This document shows positions 23,541 to 37,130 of a stretch of 64,000 bases of DNA, one piece after another. Position 1 is the first letter of the stretch, and every line of letters starts with the position of its first letter. The position numbers were made by a program, and so were the translations under genes. This DNA is from Cyprinodon diabolis (lineage: Eukaryota > Chordata > Actinopteri > Cyprinodontiformes > Cyprinodontidae): positions 32,631,817-32,695,816 of the forward strand of contig CM060082.1 in assembly GCA_030533445.1 (NCBI GenBank), in the 5' to 3' direction. Under the pieces are notes generated by a model. It did not search any database. It was given only the letters and a program-made list of their open reading frames with translations, and was not told the origin of the DNA.

Positions 23541-23549
23541 GTCCCATTG

Positions 23550-24259
23550 TGTTGGGATCTGGAGTTTCTCCACCTTCTCCAGCAGAGTGCACTGTGGATC
23601 CTCCTGGGCTGGAGCCCCCCAGCCCAGCTGACGCTCATCAGCTCATCAGGAGACCGGCCTTCATAAGCAGCTGCCAGACCTTGCTTCGACGCCGCTGTGT
23701 TAGCCAAGTTTGGTTAGCGAACCTGAGCCTCTGAACTTACTAATAGTAATCTTCCTAGAGAAACCTTAACCTAATTACCTCTGTCTTCTCGCTCCTAGGA
23801 AAACCAGTCTCTCGAGAGAAGCTCTGGATGAGCTTAACCTGAATCTGCCTGCCTGCCCTAGAGAGCCAAACCTGAAGACTACTTTTTGGAATCCACCTGC
23901 TCCTCTTAGGAAAGAGCTGATCACTTCAACCAAGGTCTGATTACTGGAAGTCAGAAGTAAGACGCTGCTGCTGCCTAAGCACTCTGCTGAACCAACTGTC
24001 TCTGATCCCAACTGGTTCCCTCTCTCTAAACAAACCTGGACCTCTTCAAGGTATCCACTGAAATATCTGAGAATCCATTTAACTTATCGACATACCCAGC
24101 TAACCAACTATCCGTCTCTGCAGACGCCAGAGAATCCTGCCCGGATCTGAACCTGAATCTTGTTTTCTTTGTGTGAAAACTATTAAACTCTGTTAAACTT
24201 TTTACCAAGTCTCAGTGGTGTTCTGCATGTGGGTTTATCTCTAAAAACCGATCATGACA
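23550..24259 (+). mobile_element. Solo LTR of a Gypsy family
   Basis: A 710-bp TG…CA unit (TGTTGGGATC…CATGACA) flanked by the 5-bp duplication CATTG (23545-23549 and 24260-24264). It is related to the split 5' LTR at 38095-40018: both contain CTTCATAAGCAG, TTGGTTAGCGAACCTGAGCC and AGCTCTGGATGAGCTTAA. TATA-like CATAAG is at 23662-23667, the inferred start motif GCCGCTGTGT at 23691-23700 and a variant poly(A) signal ATTAAA at 24182-24187. Internal sequence has been lost, presumably by recombination between the two LTRs of a full element. The left target duplication shares one base with that of the neighbouring short element. Confidence 0.85.
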
Positions 24260-24329
24260 CATTGGAAGACGTTTACTGACTCAAACGGCAAACAACATGA
24301 ATACCAAAATAACTAAATTATCAATATCT

Positions 24330-24500
24330 TCTGATGAACATATATAGCACTAGATTTTTATCTATACGTTTAATTTTGATAGCTGAGAACAATATATCAC
24401 AATATATGATGATATTGCAATATTATGGTAATATTGACCCATGACCCAGGTAGCGTAACATGTATTGTATCGCAACACCCATGCCGATACTCCCCGTACC
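24330..24500. repeat. Fragment resembling a hAT-like miniature element
   Basis: The string GTATTGTATCGCAACACCCATG with flanking ATATCACAATATATGATGATATTGCAAT-type sequence resembles the ends of AT-rich hAT-like miniature elements frequent in fish. There is no clear partner end. Confidence 0.3.
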
Positions 24501-27500
24501 CGAAAGTGTGGTTAAATGAAAATTTTAAAAGATTTGCTGTCTCTAAATTTAACTATGCTTAACCTGACATTTTTTTCTTTTTTATTATTCTTAATAAAAC
24601 AAATAATAAAAAAAGATATGTTGTTAACCTAACCTAACCTAACAGAGCCATGTCTTAGCAGTGGGATAGTTAGCTTATGACTTGACCTAACTCTAATTTT
24701 AAGATTTCAAAGATTGTTGCTAATCTTTACAGGGTCTTTGTTGTTTTACTGGTTATGTTCAAGAGCTAAATAAAATCCTGGGTAACTCTAAGATGAGGCA
24801 GGTGTGAATATTATGCTTACAAGAAGAACAAATTGCAGGGTCTTTGAATGGCTCTTTGAATAGCGCAATGCTTTGAATGTAAAACTCTTCTTTCTTTTAA
24901 ACATGAAGGTACAAACAAAATAAGAAATGTATTCTATTAATTTGTAGGATTTTATATAGTTGTGGGATATTACTTAAAAATTTTGATGTGTTTTTTTTTG
25001 TCTTTTGGAAATTTGTCTAGGGATAATGATTCAAATGTTATAAAATAAAATGGTTGCAAATATGTAGTTTGTATCCAATATTTTGTTAAATCAATGTATT
25101 TTCTTAAAAAAAATTAAATACAGTAGTTTAAATGAAAGATAAATCTCAGTCGGCGATTCTAGATTGTTTGAGAACTCAGAACTTGATGTCCTGAGATCCT
25201 ACCAAGACAATGGCAAATTATTTCTTATGCAGTATAAACATATTATTATACAAATCTATCCATGTGGACATGAAATCCATGTGAGATGCAGTTATGTCTA
25301 AAGCTAAATGACACCAATCTAACAGTGCACAGGTAGAAGAGCATGTTTTGTTGACAGGTAAGCAGCTGTATATAACAAAGGATGCCCCAGGAGGAGTGGA
25401 GAATAAATAAAAAAGCTGAATGCCAGGACGGAGTATATGCAGCTTACACTGACATGAGCTTTGCACTCAACAAGCACATTGTGTAGCTGAAGAGAAAAGC
25501 TGCCTTTGTTAGCTCAGGGACTGTGAAATGAAATCGAATAATGTGGACAGCAGGAGTAGAGGCTCGGCTACGGGTGTATCTCTCCACTGTCAACACACAT
25601 CAATAAGCGAACTAATAAAACACCCCATGGTCAAAACATTATTTCAGCCGCTGTTCTTCTTTCAGACCCGCTGTAACTCTTGCAGCTAAATCCTCATTCC
25701 CCTTCTCTCTCAGATCCCTGCTTCACATGTGGATGTGGTTCCCTTCATGCATCCACTCTTATTTTCAAGAGCAGGTGAGCTTACTACCTGACATTATTGT
25801 TTTTTTTAATCAGGTGACTACTTCCTGTCTGTTTCTCATTTATCCCTGTAAATCCAACTGAACACATATCTGTAAGCACACATAGATCCATTAGATCACA
25901 AAGAGCGATACAATGAAACCTTTTAATCCATAAATGTGCTCTTGCTTCTCTCTTTTTTTTTTTTTTCTCCTGGCCTTTCAGTTATTTGTATCATATCTGT
26001 TTCTCCAAATGTGAGAAACAATTTGATTGACAATGGATGTAGCCACAGCTGACAAGGATCTGAGAGTGCTGCTGATGGATTGCTGATTTAATCACAGGTA
26101 TCTGGTTGGGCATTTATCCCACTTGGCTGACCTGAAGCTTTTAAGACAGAAAGATCACTGTGAGCGTGTTTATCAGGGGATAATAGAGGTTGTAGATAAT
26201 TTGTGATGATGATTTTTGTTTTATTTAAATGTTCTTTATCATGTTTTTTTTTTGCTTTCAAAAGATAACTACAGCCATGAAAAGTAATTGATTAAATATA
26301 TCACATTTGCACTACAGAGTATTCACAATTATTTTTTCTGTCATTTTCAATCTAAAATATTAGTGGATTATGTGGAGTTAATAAACAACAGTTGAACTTT
26401 GGGGTGGCTTTCCTTCTTCAGACCCTAAAGGATTCTTTGTAATTAATTAAAGTAACATTTGAGCAAAATACCATGTAAGAGTACCTCTGGGCACTAGTTT
26501 ATAACCATAAAAGCAGTTGCACTTGGGATCTTAAAAAGAAAATTCAGTGCTGTGTAAAAAAACTCTTTTGTCAATGAGACTGGAATCAAATGCAAAGACT
26601 CTGAACTTTATATTTATCTACCTCTTGATAGTTAAAACCAGTAAATGCAACAGCTCTAAATAACCAATAACTTCAGAAATGTACTTTCATTAACTACAGA
26701 AAACTTGGCTTTCATGACTTGTCTATCATCTAAAAAGATGAGCCATAACTATCTATAAATTATAAAAATGTAGTCAAAGAAGAAACCCAACAAATCGTAA
26801 CAAAATCAACTATTAACTTAGTATACTGTCTTGAATAAAGAGTTTAAGACCAGCACACAATCACTATTATTCTTAACCTTCAGTGCTCTTAATATACTGA
26901 ATATTACAGTACACTGTTAATCATAGTTCAGCAGTGAGCAGACCTATATGTCAAGTTAATGCCAGTCAATGACATTTGATCAAGTCTATAACTAAAAAAG
27001 AAAAGAAAAAGAAATCATAAAAAGCTAATTTCTTTAGAGGCATCGATTTGTGTTAGCTTACCTGTCCTCCAACTCATACACCCCATATGTAAAATTTGCA
27101 TGATTACAATAACAACAAGAGGATGAATTACACTATCGCGCAATATTATTAATCTCTACCTCCAGAAGTCAAGCACAAATGCTTTCCAGGTAGCCCTTGT
27201 GAGCTGAAGGTTCAGAAACATATAGGTCTGAGTGCCAAATGTGTTTCCACATGGGAAGCAGACTGTTCTTACTTGATATAATTTTGTTTTGCCCTTGTTT
27301 AGCTAGAGTCTGCAGTAAAGTGTGGGTTAAAAGAAAAGAGGAAAAGAAGCATGCACATGCTCACCCACTCGCACTCAGGCACAGGTGTTCATATCTCATC
27401 AAACATATCATTACTCACTTGACCAGACAGCTAGATAATACCACGTTGCCGTTCCATCAACTAGGGATGAGGCTGACAACAATACACCCAGGCTGCTTTT

Positions 27501-30500
27501 TGCCATGTAACATGTCATTATGCCAAGTCTGGCTTGTCTTTCCCACAGACATCAGCTCCAGCTTTTTTCTCTAATTAGCAAACATATAAGGTCCTTTCAA
27601 CTCTTTTTTTTTTTTCAAAACCAATTGAAAATTAGAGCACACTAGCCACAGCGAGGAAGCCTCCTAATTACTTTCTCACAAATAGATTTCATCTGATGGG
27701 TCAAAGAGGTGAGTAATACTGAAAGAGAAGGCGTAATCATGCTCCAGAAATGAACAGATTGGCAGCCAGGACAGAAGTAAGACAACTTTGTACAAAGTAT
27801 GAAAAAAATACTGAACCACATGCAGTAACACACATTTCCACATTATGTCATGTATGAAACATGGGAACATGTGATTCATATATGATAGATCACAAAAAAT
27901 GTTTTGCTTCCCCTTCAGATTTTTTGAAGATAAAAGAAAAGGATACATGGTGTAGTTTGCAAAGGCTTTCAGCTATTCTTAACTGATATACTTGAATAAG
28001 CAGTAAAAAAATCTTCTGCATCCTTGGACTTAGACCGACCTTATTGGTCATGTTGTACACACAAGTGTATACAAAACGAAATCCCGTTTAGTACAGCTCA
28101 CAAGACATTATCATTTTTTAAATTGCAACCTTGATTAAGGTAAGCAGCAGTGTTAATGTGAACATATGACTGTATAGTTATAGTTCCAACATACGGGGTG
28201 GGGGGGTTCCCTAAAAGCACAAGAGAGTGTAAGTGCAGATCCTTCTTCCATTGTGCTTATAGACTTTATACAGTATCCATTGCTGCTACATCCATGCGGC
28301 TATCTTTTTTTCTTTTCATTTTTTCAATGAATTGTGTTTTTATTTGTTTCTAATATACATATATCTAATATACATACCAGATATGTCTATTTGGGGAGTT
28401 TTCTAGTCATTTGTCCATGTTAATTTCATTTATTGTAATTATGCCAATTTGGCACCCACACAGTATATATCTTCTGTGTTGTGGGTTTTTCTTTGCCATT
28501 CAGTCTATTCTTATCTTTGATTCATGCTTTTTAATTGAATTAGCTTTTTTGCTTTGCATCTAGCATGCCTGAACTTCCCCCTGTAGAACAATAAGGGTAT
28601 TTCTCCTCTTTTTTTCCAAGTTCACTGAAACCAATCACCAGTGACTTCATTAGAAAATAGGATCCACCTGTGTGTAATGTTATAGCCAAAATGACCAAAC
28701 CAAAAGAAAACACCGAAACATTGAATTGATGCTCAACGTACAAGTGCATAGTGTTCGTGGGATTTAAAGGGAATAAAAATATTTACTTAGATAAAAAAAA
28801 AAAAAGAATGAATCAGTTCTAAACACCAAGACTTCAACCACAGTATTAATAAGATCTCACTAGCACTACCTACTCTGGATATCTTACTCCTCAAAACGAC
28901 ACTTGAATGCAACTCATTAGATTTTCTTCATGATAAACAAAAATTGGTTCAATATTGTGGGACTTAAATTAAAAAAGACAATTTTCAATTCAAATCGCAA
29001 AAGATCTGTTAATACACTTTTGACTGACTGACTGATTGATTTATAAAGGGGAAAAGCATAACCATTGCAAGGCACTATGTGCACAGCACTCAAGCACACA
29101 GGCTCCAACCTTAAACTACATTTGAAATCCAATTACAGATCTCAGCACACATAAAAAGGTCACAACCATGAATATTCATATCAGTAAAACTAACAAATGT
29201 GTCACCACACAAGTCACACACTCACAAGCCAACTCTTAGGCTACATCCCACAACATGCCCAGAAAATAAACTTGATCTATGCTCCGGCAACCATCTCTCT
29301 TTGATGCTCAATTAACTCTGGCAGAGGTGGCTAGCTAAGCCAATTATTAAATCAGATTTGCAAGTGCAGGGTGACAGCCACACATATGATGTCATGGCTA
29401 GGCAACCACGGGCATACAGCTTGTCCTGTAAGGCCACTGCAGTACAACGGCAATCGATAGATTTGTTTTTCTTTTTTTTTTATCTACTTGCTTTTGAGGC
29501 ATTTGCAACTCAGTGAGTCTCTTTGTCACATCCTGCTGTTTTGCTTCCTCTTCTCACTTTGCTGTTGTTTCTTGATATAGATGATTCTTTGTCTCTCACC
29601 CAGCCTGTCTGATAGATTTCCTTCTCATTGCATAAAAGCCTCTTTCACTCCTCAATATCACTCATTCACAGCCACCTGCTTTGTGCCTTTTTTTCTCACC
29701 ACTTCCAGAGAATTCCCTTGCTCACCTGCCTCCTCCTCATCTATGCGTTTTGTGCTACATCACTCATTTGTGATGTCCTGCTTTGCTTCTTCGTTTATTT
29801 ATGTCATCCTTTTGTTTTGAATGCAAAAAATTAATTAAGGGATGGAGGATAGAAAACAAAATGGAAGAAAAGGGAGGAGGGCAGTGGGCTGACAGAGGGA
29901 GTCCCATCTGCAGCAAGCTCATTAGAAGATGGGAGGAAAGTCGGCAGCAGGGACACTCTGGTAGGCATGCACACAGCACCCTCTCTGTGTCTGCTTCTCT
30001 CTTTTTCTGTCTCTTGCGCATATATTTCTGCTTCTCCTGGACTCGTTCCGACAAATCACTGCCTCTTCCATATTTTTTTGCTTTTCCCCGCTGCACTTCT
30101 CAAAGCCCCTCTTTCATTAATCACTATGAAACACAATACACATCATTTGAATAGTTCTACCTTGTGCCCCCTTGCAGTACATGTGAGGCAATATATTACA
30201 ACTAAATGCATTGTGGCAACATGGAGCATTGAGACGTCAATCCAAAGCACTGTTAACCCTGAAAAACTCATTATCTTTTTCCTTGAAAACGATTGAAAGG
30301 AAGATTAAAGGCATCACAAAAACACGACAGTGATCTTTTCACGATAAATATGTTGCTAAAAGGTGCAGAAAAAATCTGTTAGGAAATGTGCATATGCATT
30401 TATTAGTCAGATTTACTCATAAATAGTATTTGAAATTGACTAAGAAGTTTTTTTTTTTTTTTATGGCAAAACGCGGCTGCTGTGTGATCTATTCTGCTCA

Positions 30501-32359
30501 GCCATAATGTAATAACAATTTCCACTGACCTTTTATATGACAAACAGTTTCCATATCTTTTCTGGCTTAAAAGAAAAGGTCAGCAGATGGTGAGCAAACT
30601 TCAGGGGACCGGGCACTCACTAAAAGAAGAGCCCAACTGATATCAGCAGAAATCTTTTAAAAGTTGTATGCCAAGTTAAAATGGCGTCATTGTTCTGATT
30701 AAAAAAGGAGCTTTAATTATGTGTTACTTTAAGCTTTTTAGGAAGAAATATAAGTAGTTTTATTTTTGGCATGTAAAGGAACTTTTTTCCACCTTAAAGG
30801 TCCTTGAATTCAAAGCCTATTGCAGATTTCTTTTTTTTTTTTTTCTAAAATATACAAAATTGTGAAACTCTGCAAATAACCAATAGTGCCACCAAGAGGT
30901 CCCATGAGTACAATGATGACCTCTATGATCTGGCTAAATGTCTGCAATCAAACCGTTAATTAGTTAGGGAAGTGAAGTTCTTAAACCAGCCTTGATGGCT
31001 TATTTACTCTAGGTAAAATCGACTGCATTTATACATCAAAGTAATTGATAAAAAACATTTTACAGAATTCTTCCAATCCACACATGAAAAAAACACCATA
31101 AAACCCCAAAATATGTTTAGATATCTGCACAAGGGAACATGTTGCATCTGCTACTCCTTCACTTTTTTATTCCAAGAGATCCAGTTGTCCACTGCAATTA
31201 GACAAGCTTACTAAGCAGACGCTAAATGTAACTTATTTTCAACAACCTATCACCGAAGTTGCTATCCCATTAACATTTTACCCTCTAGGTTTGTTGACTC
31301 AAACATACCAAATGCACCACAATCTGCTTTAGAATAAAAGTCTCCTTCTTCTGAAATGTAAGCTATGACGAAGAAACCTGAAGGGACCTTACCAGAGTCA
31401 CCTTTTTAAAGAGTAGAAAAAAAATTTCTCTTAGCAAATAAAAATAAGATGTGCTTTTCAGGTGAGGCTGCATGCTCCTTACACATCAACTGCAGTAAAT
31501 TTGAATGGGTTTAAACAGATTTTCCCATGATAAAAAAAATATATAACAGATTACGTTATAAATAAAAGGAATATGGATTATATTTGTCAGATTACTTCAT
31601 AAAATACATAGTTAAAGTTACCAAATTGGATATAAAACTACAATTCATATATCCTCTATATCTTATAACAGTAATCCTACATTATATATTTCAATTTGGT
31701 ATTTTTGTGTGCCACCTCAAAAGCCCTTCTTCTTTGAAAACATTTTAAAGGTTTCTCTACATCTTAGAATGTGGTTGAACCAGCATGATAAAGAAATTGT
31801 CAAGATCTTTTAAGTTAGTTTAAGTTTCTTTATTTTAAATTTATTTTAGAATTCTTTACAAAGTGTTTAGGTCTTATTGATGAGATACAGATCTTTTCAA
31901 AATATGAGGGATTCTCAACATTACGGATAACAACCTGTTCCTGCATTTATTTCCCTAAAGTTACCTTCACTAAAGCTTCAAGCTTGGAATTATGTTGATT
32001 TTATACTTCTCTTAAACAAAAAGCTATACATATATCTTTATTTTTAAATGAATTAAATATTTTTCAAACCCATACAGGTTACAAAAAAAAATACAAACAT
32101 CCTGACATACTTACATAAAACCCTTTTAATAAAACTGAGCAAGTTGCAGACAAAGTCCACATTTTCCGTTACCTTTGATAAGTTTAAGATGGATCTTGGC
32201 TGGGTATTTAAAACCTCTTCTAGGTAGAAGTAGTTCTATCTGTTTATTAGTTTGTTTTTTCTGTTATGAACTTGGCTTTCAACCATAGTCAGTAAATAAC
32301 ATTTAAACCTGCTTTTTTCTTTGAAGCAGCTTTTTTTAAGAGCTAAAATAAATACTTGA
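24501..32359. other. Long noncoding stretch, no gene supported
   Basis: Mostly AT-rich. One splice-flanked candidate exon (25714-25774) is listed separately. A (TAACC)n-like run of three to four units near 24630-24642 is too short to be telomeric. A 123-codon frame at 29783-30154 (+) has no recognised motif. Confidence 0.45.
25714..25774 (+). other. Possible 61-bp exon, unrecognised
   Basis: It is preceded by a pyrimidine-rich acceptor (CCCCTTCTCTCTCAG) and followed by a consensus donor (CAG|GTGAGC). All three frames are open. No protein family is recognised and no partner exon was found nearby, so this rests on splice motifs alone. Confidence 0.2.
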
Positions 32360-32690
32360 ATTAATAGTGATTAATCGATTATTGAAATATTGTCAACTAA
32401 TTTAGTTATTGATTAATTGTATATTGGAGTATAGAGACTAAAAAAATGCCTTTAGATGAGAGAGAAACCTACTTGGAACAATAATTTTATCAAAATTGTA
32501 AAAAAAATATATATATATATATACATTTTTTTCTGTCAATATGCTCTATCCAGATCCCCTTAAGTGGTTTAATTCCATAAAAAATATTTTTCGAGGAACC
32601 TTTTTCTATCCAATTAATGAACAGTTAATCCAAAAAACAAATCAACAGATTAACTAATTAGCAAAATAATCATTAGTAGCAGCAATAGTT
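32360..32690 (-). repeat. AT-rich short DNA transposon, copy 2
   Basis: Reverse-orientation relative of 8243-8597. Shared landmarks in reverse order include ATTAATCGATTATTGAAAT, ATAGAGACTAAAAAAATGCC, the AT run and TTCTGTCAATATGCTCTA. Confidence 0.5.
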
Positions 32691-33254
32691 TGAGGTGTGT
32701 TTAAGATAATTGCCCCATTGGCTCAAACATTTCTGTCCAACTTTGCTTTACTCAAATGCCATCTTAAATGAAAGGCAATTGTTTCAGGAATTAAGTCTAT
32801 TAACTATTGGAAGGTACTGTAACAACGGGGAGGTTTTCATCAACATAAACTAAAAAGGATACAGAACAAAGAAAGAGATATCTGCTCCACGATCAGCATC
32901 TTTATACACAACTGGAAAAACATAGTTTGTCAGTTGAGACAAGGTTTGAGCTACAATGAGAAGAAAAATGTTCTGAGCAGGTTTAGGGGGAGGCTTTTAA
33001 ACCTCACTCAGAGCACTGCAATTCATGGTGGTTGCATCGTTTTTAACTTCTGTTCTGATACCAATGCCCTGGGGTATTGAATTAAGAAAATGAATGATGC
33101 ATGCATTAATCAAGCGGAACACTATGGCGATAGCCGTACTGCTCCACTTGTGAAAGCAAAATCTGTTAGGCTCTCTTTTTGGCATCAAGACAATTATTCT
33201 TATTACCATAATTCCAGACAGGACTTTGTTAAAAATAAAAGAAAATGAATGATA
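32691..33254. other. Noncoding spacer
   Basis: No gene, exon or recognised repeat was seen. Confidence 0.4.
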
Positions 33255-33583
33255 AATGGCATGTACTTATATAGCGCCTTTATTCAAGTTAGTAGACTCG
33301 ACCAAGGCGCTTTACACTACATTCATTCACCCATTCACACACACACACTCACACACTGATAGTGGCAAGCCACATTGTAGCCACAGCTGCCCTGGGGCTC
33401 ACTGACAGAAGCGAGGCTGCCGTACACTGGCGCCACCGGGCCCTCTGACCACCATCAGTAGACAATGCAGGTGAAGTGTCTTGCCCAAGGACACAACGAC
33501 ACTGAAAGTCGGAGTCGGGGCTTGAACCGTCAACCCTTAGATTTCAGGGCAAACTTCTACATCCAACGCCACTGTCGCCCTGA
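33255..33583 (-). repeat. tRNA-derived SINE of a second family
   Basis: On the minus strand the head carries an A-box-like GACAGTGGCGTTGG (33576-33563) and a B-box-like GGTTCAAGCCC (33527-33517). The body includes CCTTGGGCAAGACACTTCACC and a CA-rich stretch, and the end reads AAAGCGCCTTGGTCGAG…GGCGCTATATAAG. This is the pattern of a widespread teleost SINE. Confidence 0.65.
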
Positions 33584-35179
33584 TGACGGCGTGAGACTTT
33601 CTCCAATTTGCTCAGTCTTCATCACCAAACAATTGATACAGTAGATGGAAACAACAGGGTTGCTCCAAAAGGACAATAACTTTAACCCCAGACTGATTTT
33701 AAATAGATAAAGCATGCTATTATTTCTGAAATAGTCCTAATCTGACCCTACTGAATACTTTTGGATTATGCTAGAAAGCTGAATTATTTTACTGGTTGAC
33801 ACTGTACACACACAACAACATGATGTCACAATTTCAACAGCCTGACATTCATTTTTTAATCATGTCATTAATCATAAGACTCTGATTCTAGGAGCACAAA
33901 ATTTGTGAATTCTCTCTATTTGAAACTTCATGTACAATTTCAGCCTTGATTAAACAAGAGTAAATCCACCATAGCCTCAAACTCATTGAGTCAGGTTCTT
34001 TTATTATTTATAGAATAAAAGCATATTTTAAAGCTGAAAATAAGTGACATGATAGGTATATTTAAACATCTGAAAAAAAACTACAAATGTCATTGGTATT
34101 TGTCTTTAAATATCACCACCCTTATCTCAATGTGCGTTTAACGATTAAACCCACAATCTGTGCATTAATACTGAAGGAAATGTGATTAAGTTGTGTTATC
34201 AGTGACCCATATGGACAAATTTGATTGAAATACCTAAATACCTGATCAGACTGAAAAAAAACATAATTTGCAAATGTTATCCTGAATGTACATTGGTGTA
34301 AATGTATGAATGTAACATTTCAATACTTAATGTTTCTGTGACTACTAATCAAGCTCTTTAGACACCCATCACTAACCTTTGTATCAGCTAGTATGATTAA
34401 AGATCACTTTGTGGCTGCCAGTTAGCATCCAGCATAGTGCCACGAATCTGCAATCAATAAAGTCCAAGATGTCAATTAACTGTCAGATAACTGCCTGAGG
34501 CTCGAAAACATTGCACAAAGAGATTAATTGAAAGAAAGATGAAAGTTAAAAAAAACAGATAATTCAAGTTTAGTAGCACCAAAATATTAACCGTTCAGTA
34601 TTCTGTAAGATGTATCTGGTTTATGCTCGTAATGTAAAAGTTATACAGAAATTTTGATGCAATGAAATCATCTGGCTTTATTTTCTGATTCATTTAAATG
34701 GATCTAATCATTTACAATTCATTTAAGTTAATCATTTCAGAATATTTCCAAATCAAATTATGCTAAAGTGAAGCTTTCTTGCATCTGTGATGGTGACACA
34801 AATTAAAACAGCAACACAGCCTCTTTGATTTCTGGTTAAAGGCTAGGCCTCAGTAAATAACAGAAGTTATGGATTTAGTGAAATGTTATCAGTTAGACAT
34901 ATTTAAATAATCTGAATGGTATCTGGAAAGTTAGGAAGCCCTATGTAGAATGATTAAATTATTTTTTAATAAAATAAAGTTGCTGTTTTCTAATCCTTCA
35001 GGGCAAAAACCAAGGCTAAAATAATGAATATCTCTATGTGCACTGACTACGACAAATAGTTAGCCTTGAAGACTTGAATCTAGTTTAAGCATAAAAAAGC
35101 TTGGCCATTATCAGTGTGATACGCCAAACTTTACTTTGACTTCTCTGATGATTAAATATTTTCATGTTCACGACAGAAG
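33584..35179. other. Noncoding stretch, no gene seen
   Basis: AT-rich DNA with no supported feature. Confidence 0.5.
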
Positions 35180-35580
35180 CAGCATCTTCTAAATCCTCTC
35201 TGACCCTGTTCTGGAGGACGACTATGATTCAAACTCTTTCACCAACATCAGCATTATTCAGTGTGTAAAAGCAACTGCCTGGCCAGCTCATCACTGTGGC
35301 TCGTTGGACTGTCGTCAGCACTCCATCCCGTGGTCGCCTGACAGTATCCCCTCCGTCCGATCAATAGGCACTGGCGGCCAGCCTTTCTCTCCTCTTTTAC
35401 TCTCTCTCCCTTTCCCTGGCAGCCACAGTAGAAAGACTGCTCTGTTCTGCCGGCGCAGCATAGTGATTAGGCATTAGGCCTGCGCTGCTGTGTGAATTAG
35501 CCTAATCTGTGTCCGTGATGAAGGACGAGGCTTTTCATGCCCACTGGAGACATTTACGAGACATAAAAGAAGCTAATCTT
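35180..35580. promoter_or_regulatory. Possible conserved noncoding element
   Basis: A balanced-composition block stands out from AT-rich flanks. It has low repetitiveness and homeodomain-type TAAT cores in a near-palindromic setting (GATTAGGCATTAGGCCTGCG … GAATTAGCCTAATC near 35467-35510). No frame is coding. It lies about 1.2 kb from the candidate first exon at 36687-37130. This is a guess from composition; conservation cannot be tested here. Confidence 0.25.
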
Positions 35581-36686
35581 TAGGAAATTTGGAGAACGGG
35601 TGAAGAAGGAGAGAGGTTGCACTAGAATTGTTGAGGTAGTTCCCACATTGATAACTCCTTTGCAATGCTCTTTATCTGTTAACAATAAAAAAAATCGGAA
35701 GTTTCTTGAGGATATGTTGCTTGGAAAGTATTAAATTAACCATTAAAGTACATGAAAAGTTCTGTTTTTAAGCAGGATGAGTATCTGTGTCCCCTTATAC
35801 CATCACCAGAGGTCAATTTGAGGAGAGTCACATGTAATTGCAGTCTCCTTGTCTAGCATTTGCTTACCTTGCAGGTGGAAAGTTGCTTTACCTGCAGATC
35901 TTGGCCCAAAGTTTATAGTAACAGGAGAGAGAAAAAAGTGAGGGGGTGGGGGGGTTGATCCTACATGCACTTCAGCAGCACAGATTTTGCTCCTCTCATA
36001 TCTGTGCATCAGCTGTCAATCACTCTCTACCCCAGGATGTGACAAGCATCAGTCTGAACATGGACCTACGCCATGCCCTCACAGCAGCTGAACCCCCCTC
36101 CTCCTCCCCCACATCATCTTTAAGATATATTGTGTGCCCTTGACAAACTGCCAGAATTCAGTCCCTGCTCCTGGAGATGTCTATTGATCAAAGCATCAAG
36201 CATATTGGTTAAAGGTACAGATTCTTCGCTCTATACTTTAAATTTCAGCAAAAACTTTTTCTGCCAAGAGGATTTCCAGTTGTGCAGTTGTCTTTATGAA
36301 TTAAATGGAAGAGGATAAATGTGCTGATCTTTTTTGTTTACATTGTGTTGCACTTTTTACCACAGCCAGCTGTAGATTTAGGTCAGCAGTCATGAGAATC
36401 TTGTCTCTTGGACAATCTGAGCACATTTGGAAGCATTTCACTGAAAGATGCTTAACAGCAAAGCTGCAGCAAAAACAATGATAAGAATAAAAACAATGAG
36501 CACCTTGCACACATAAACAGTGTCTCTAAACTGTGTCCAGCAAATAATCCCAAATTTCCAGTGCATTTCCAGGCTGCTTAGAAGAACCAAAGAGCAGACT
36601 TTAAAGACACGCGTTTGGAGAGCTGACAGCTTCTTTCTAGTTAATCTCATTCAGGATACAACTGGAAGATGAGAGCAACGACTTAC

Positions 36687-37130
36687 CCAAATGAGATTTT
36701 GGCCGCTTTCAATCTTCTCCTCGCTCCCTGCTGCCTCTGATCCGCCCCTCTTCCAAGTCAATCCGCAGTGAGCTTAGATCAGATCAAAAAGGAAAGGTGC
36801 GCCTCTTCGCTGCGCCCTGCGTCCAGAGTTGCCGTGTGGATGGAAGGAGGACCATTTACCGGGATGCTGTGTGCGGGTTAGTGGGGGTGCAAGGATAAAA
36901 GCATCGGCAGGGAGGATGAGTGAGGGGGGATGCGGAGGACGCAGGTGAGAAAAGAAAAAACAAATGAGGCTTTGAGTAAAAGCGGGGAAAGAAAGAAGAC
37001 GGATAGGCAGGGGCGCAGCAAAGCACTGCAGCGACACGGAGAAGCGGCACCGGAGAGGGTGCAGACAGAGGCGCTCCGTCTCACCCTCGACTGTCACTCG
37101 CGCACATGCGCGCGCGCGCAGCATCGATTT
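36687..37130 (-). promoter_or_regulatory. Likely promoter and noncoding first exon, minus strand
   Basis: A GC- and CpG-rich island, including a CGCGCGCGCG run near 37108-37120, sits in AT-rich DNA. Read on the minus strand it resembles a 5' untranslated exon that ends CTCATTTGG with a consensus donor GTAAGT (36686-36681). No long ATG-initiated frame continues through the donor, so the exon would be noncoding. If real, the DNA to the left is the first intron of a minus-strand gene whose coding exons lie beyond position 1 or were not recognised. The gene is not identified. Confidence 0.4.

Noticed and set aside
24630..24645. TAACCTAACCTAACC run resembling a telomere repeat
   Set aside because: Only three to four pentamers and not the vertebrate TTAGGG hexamer.
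29764..30154. Overlapping frames on both strands near 30 kb
   Set aside because: Low-complexity Ser/Phe-rich and Lys/Arg-rich translations of a pyrimidine-rich region; no family match.
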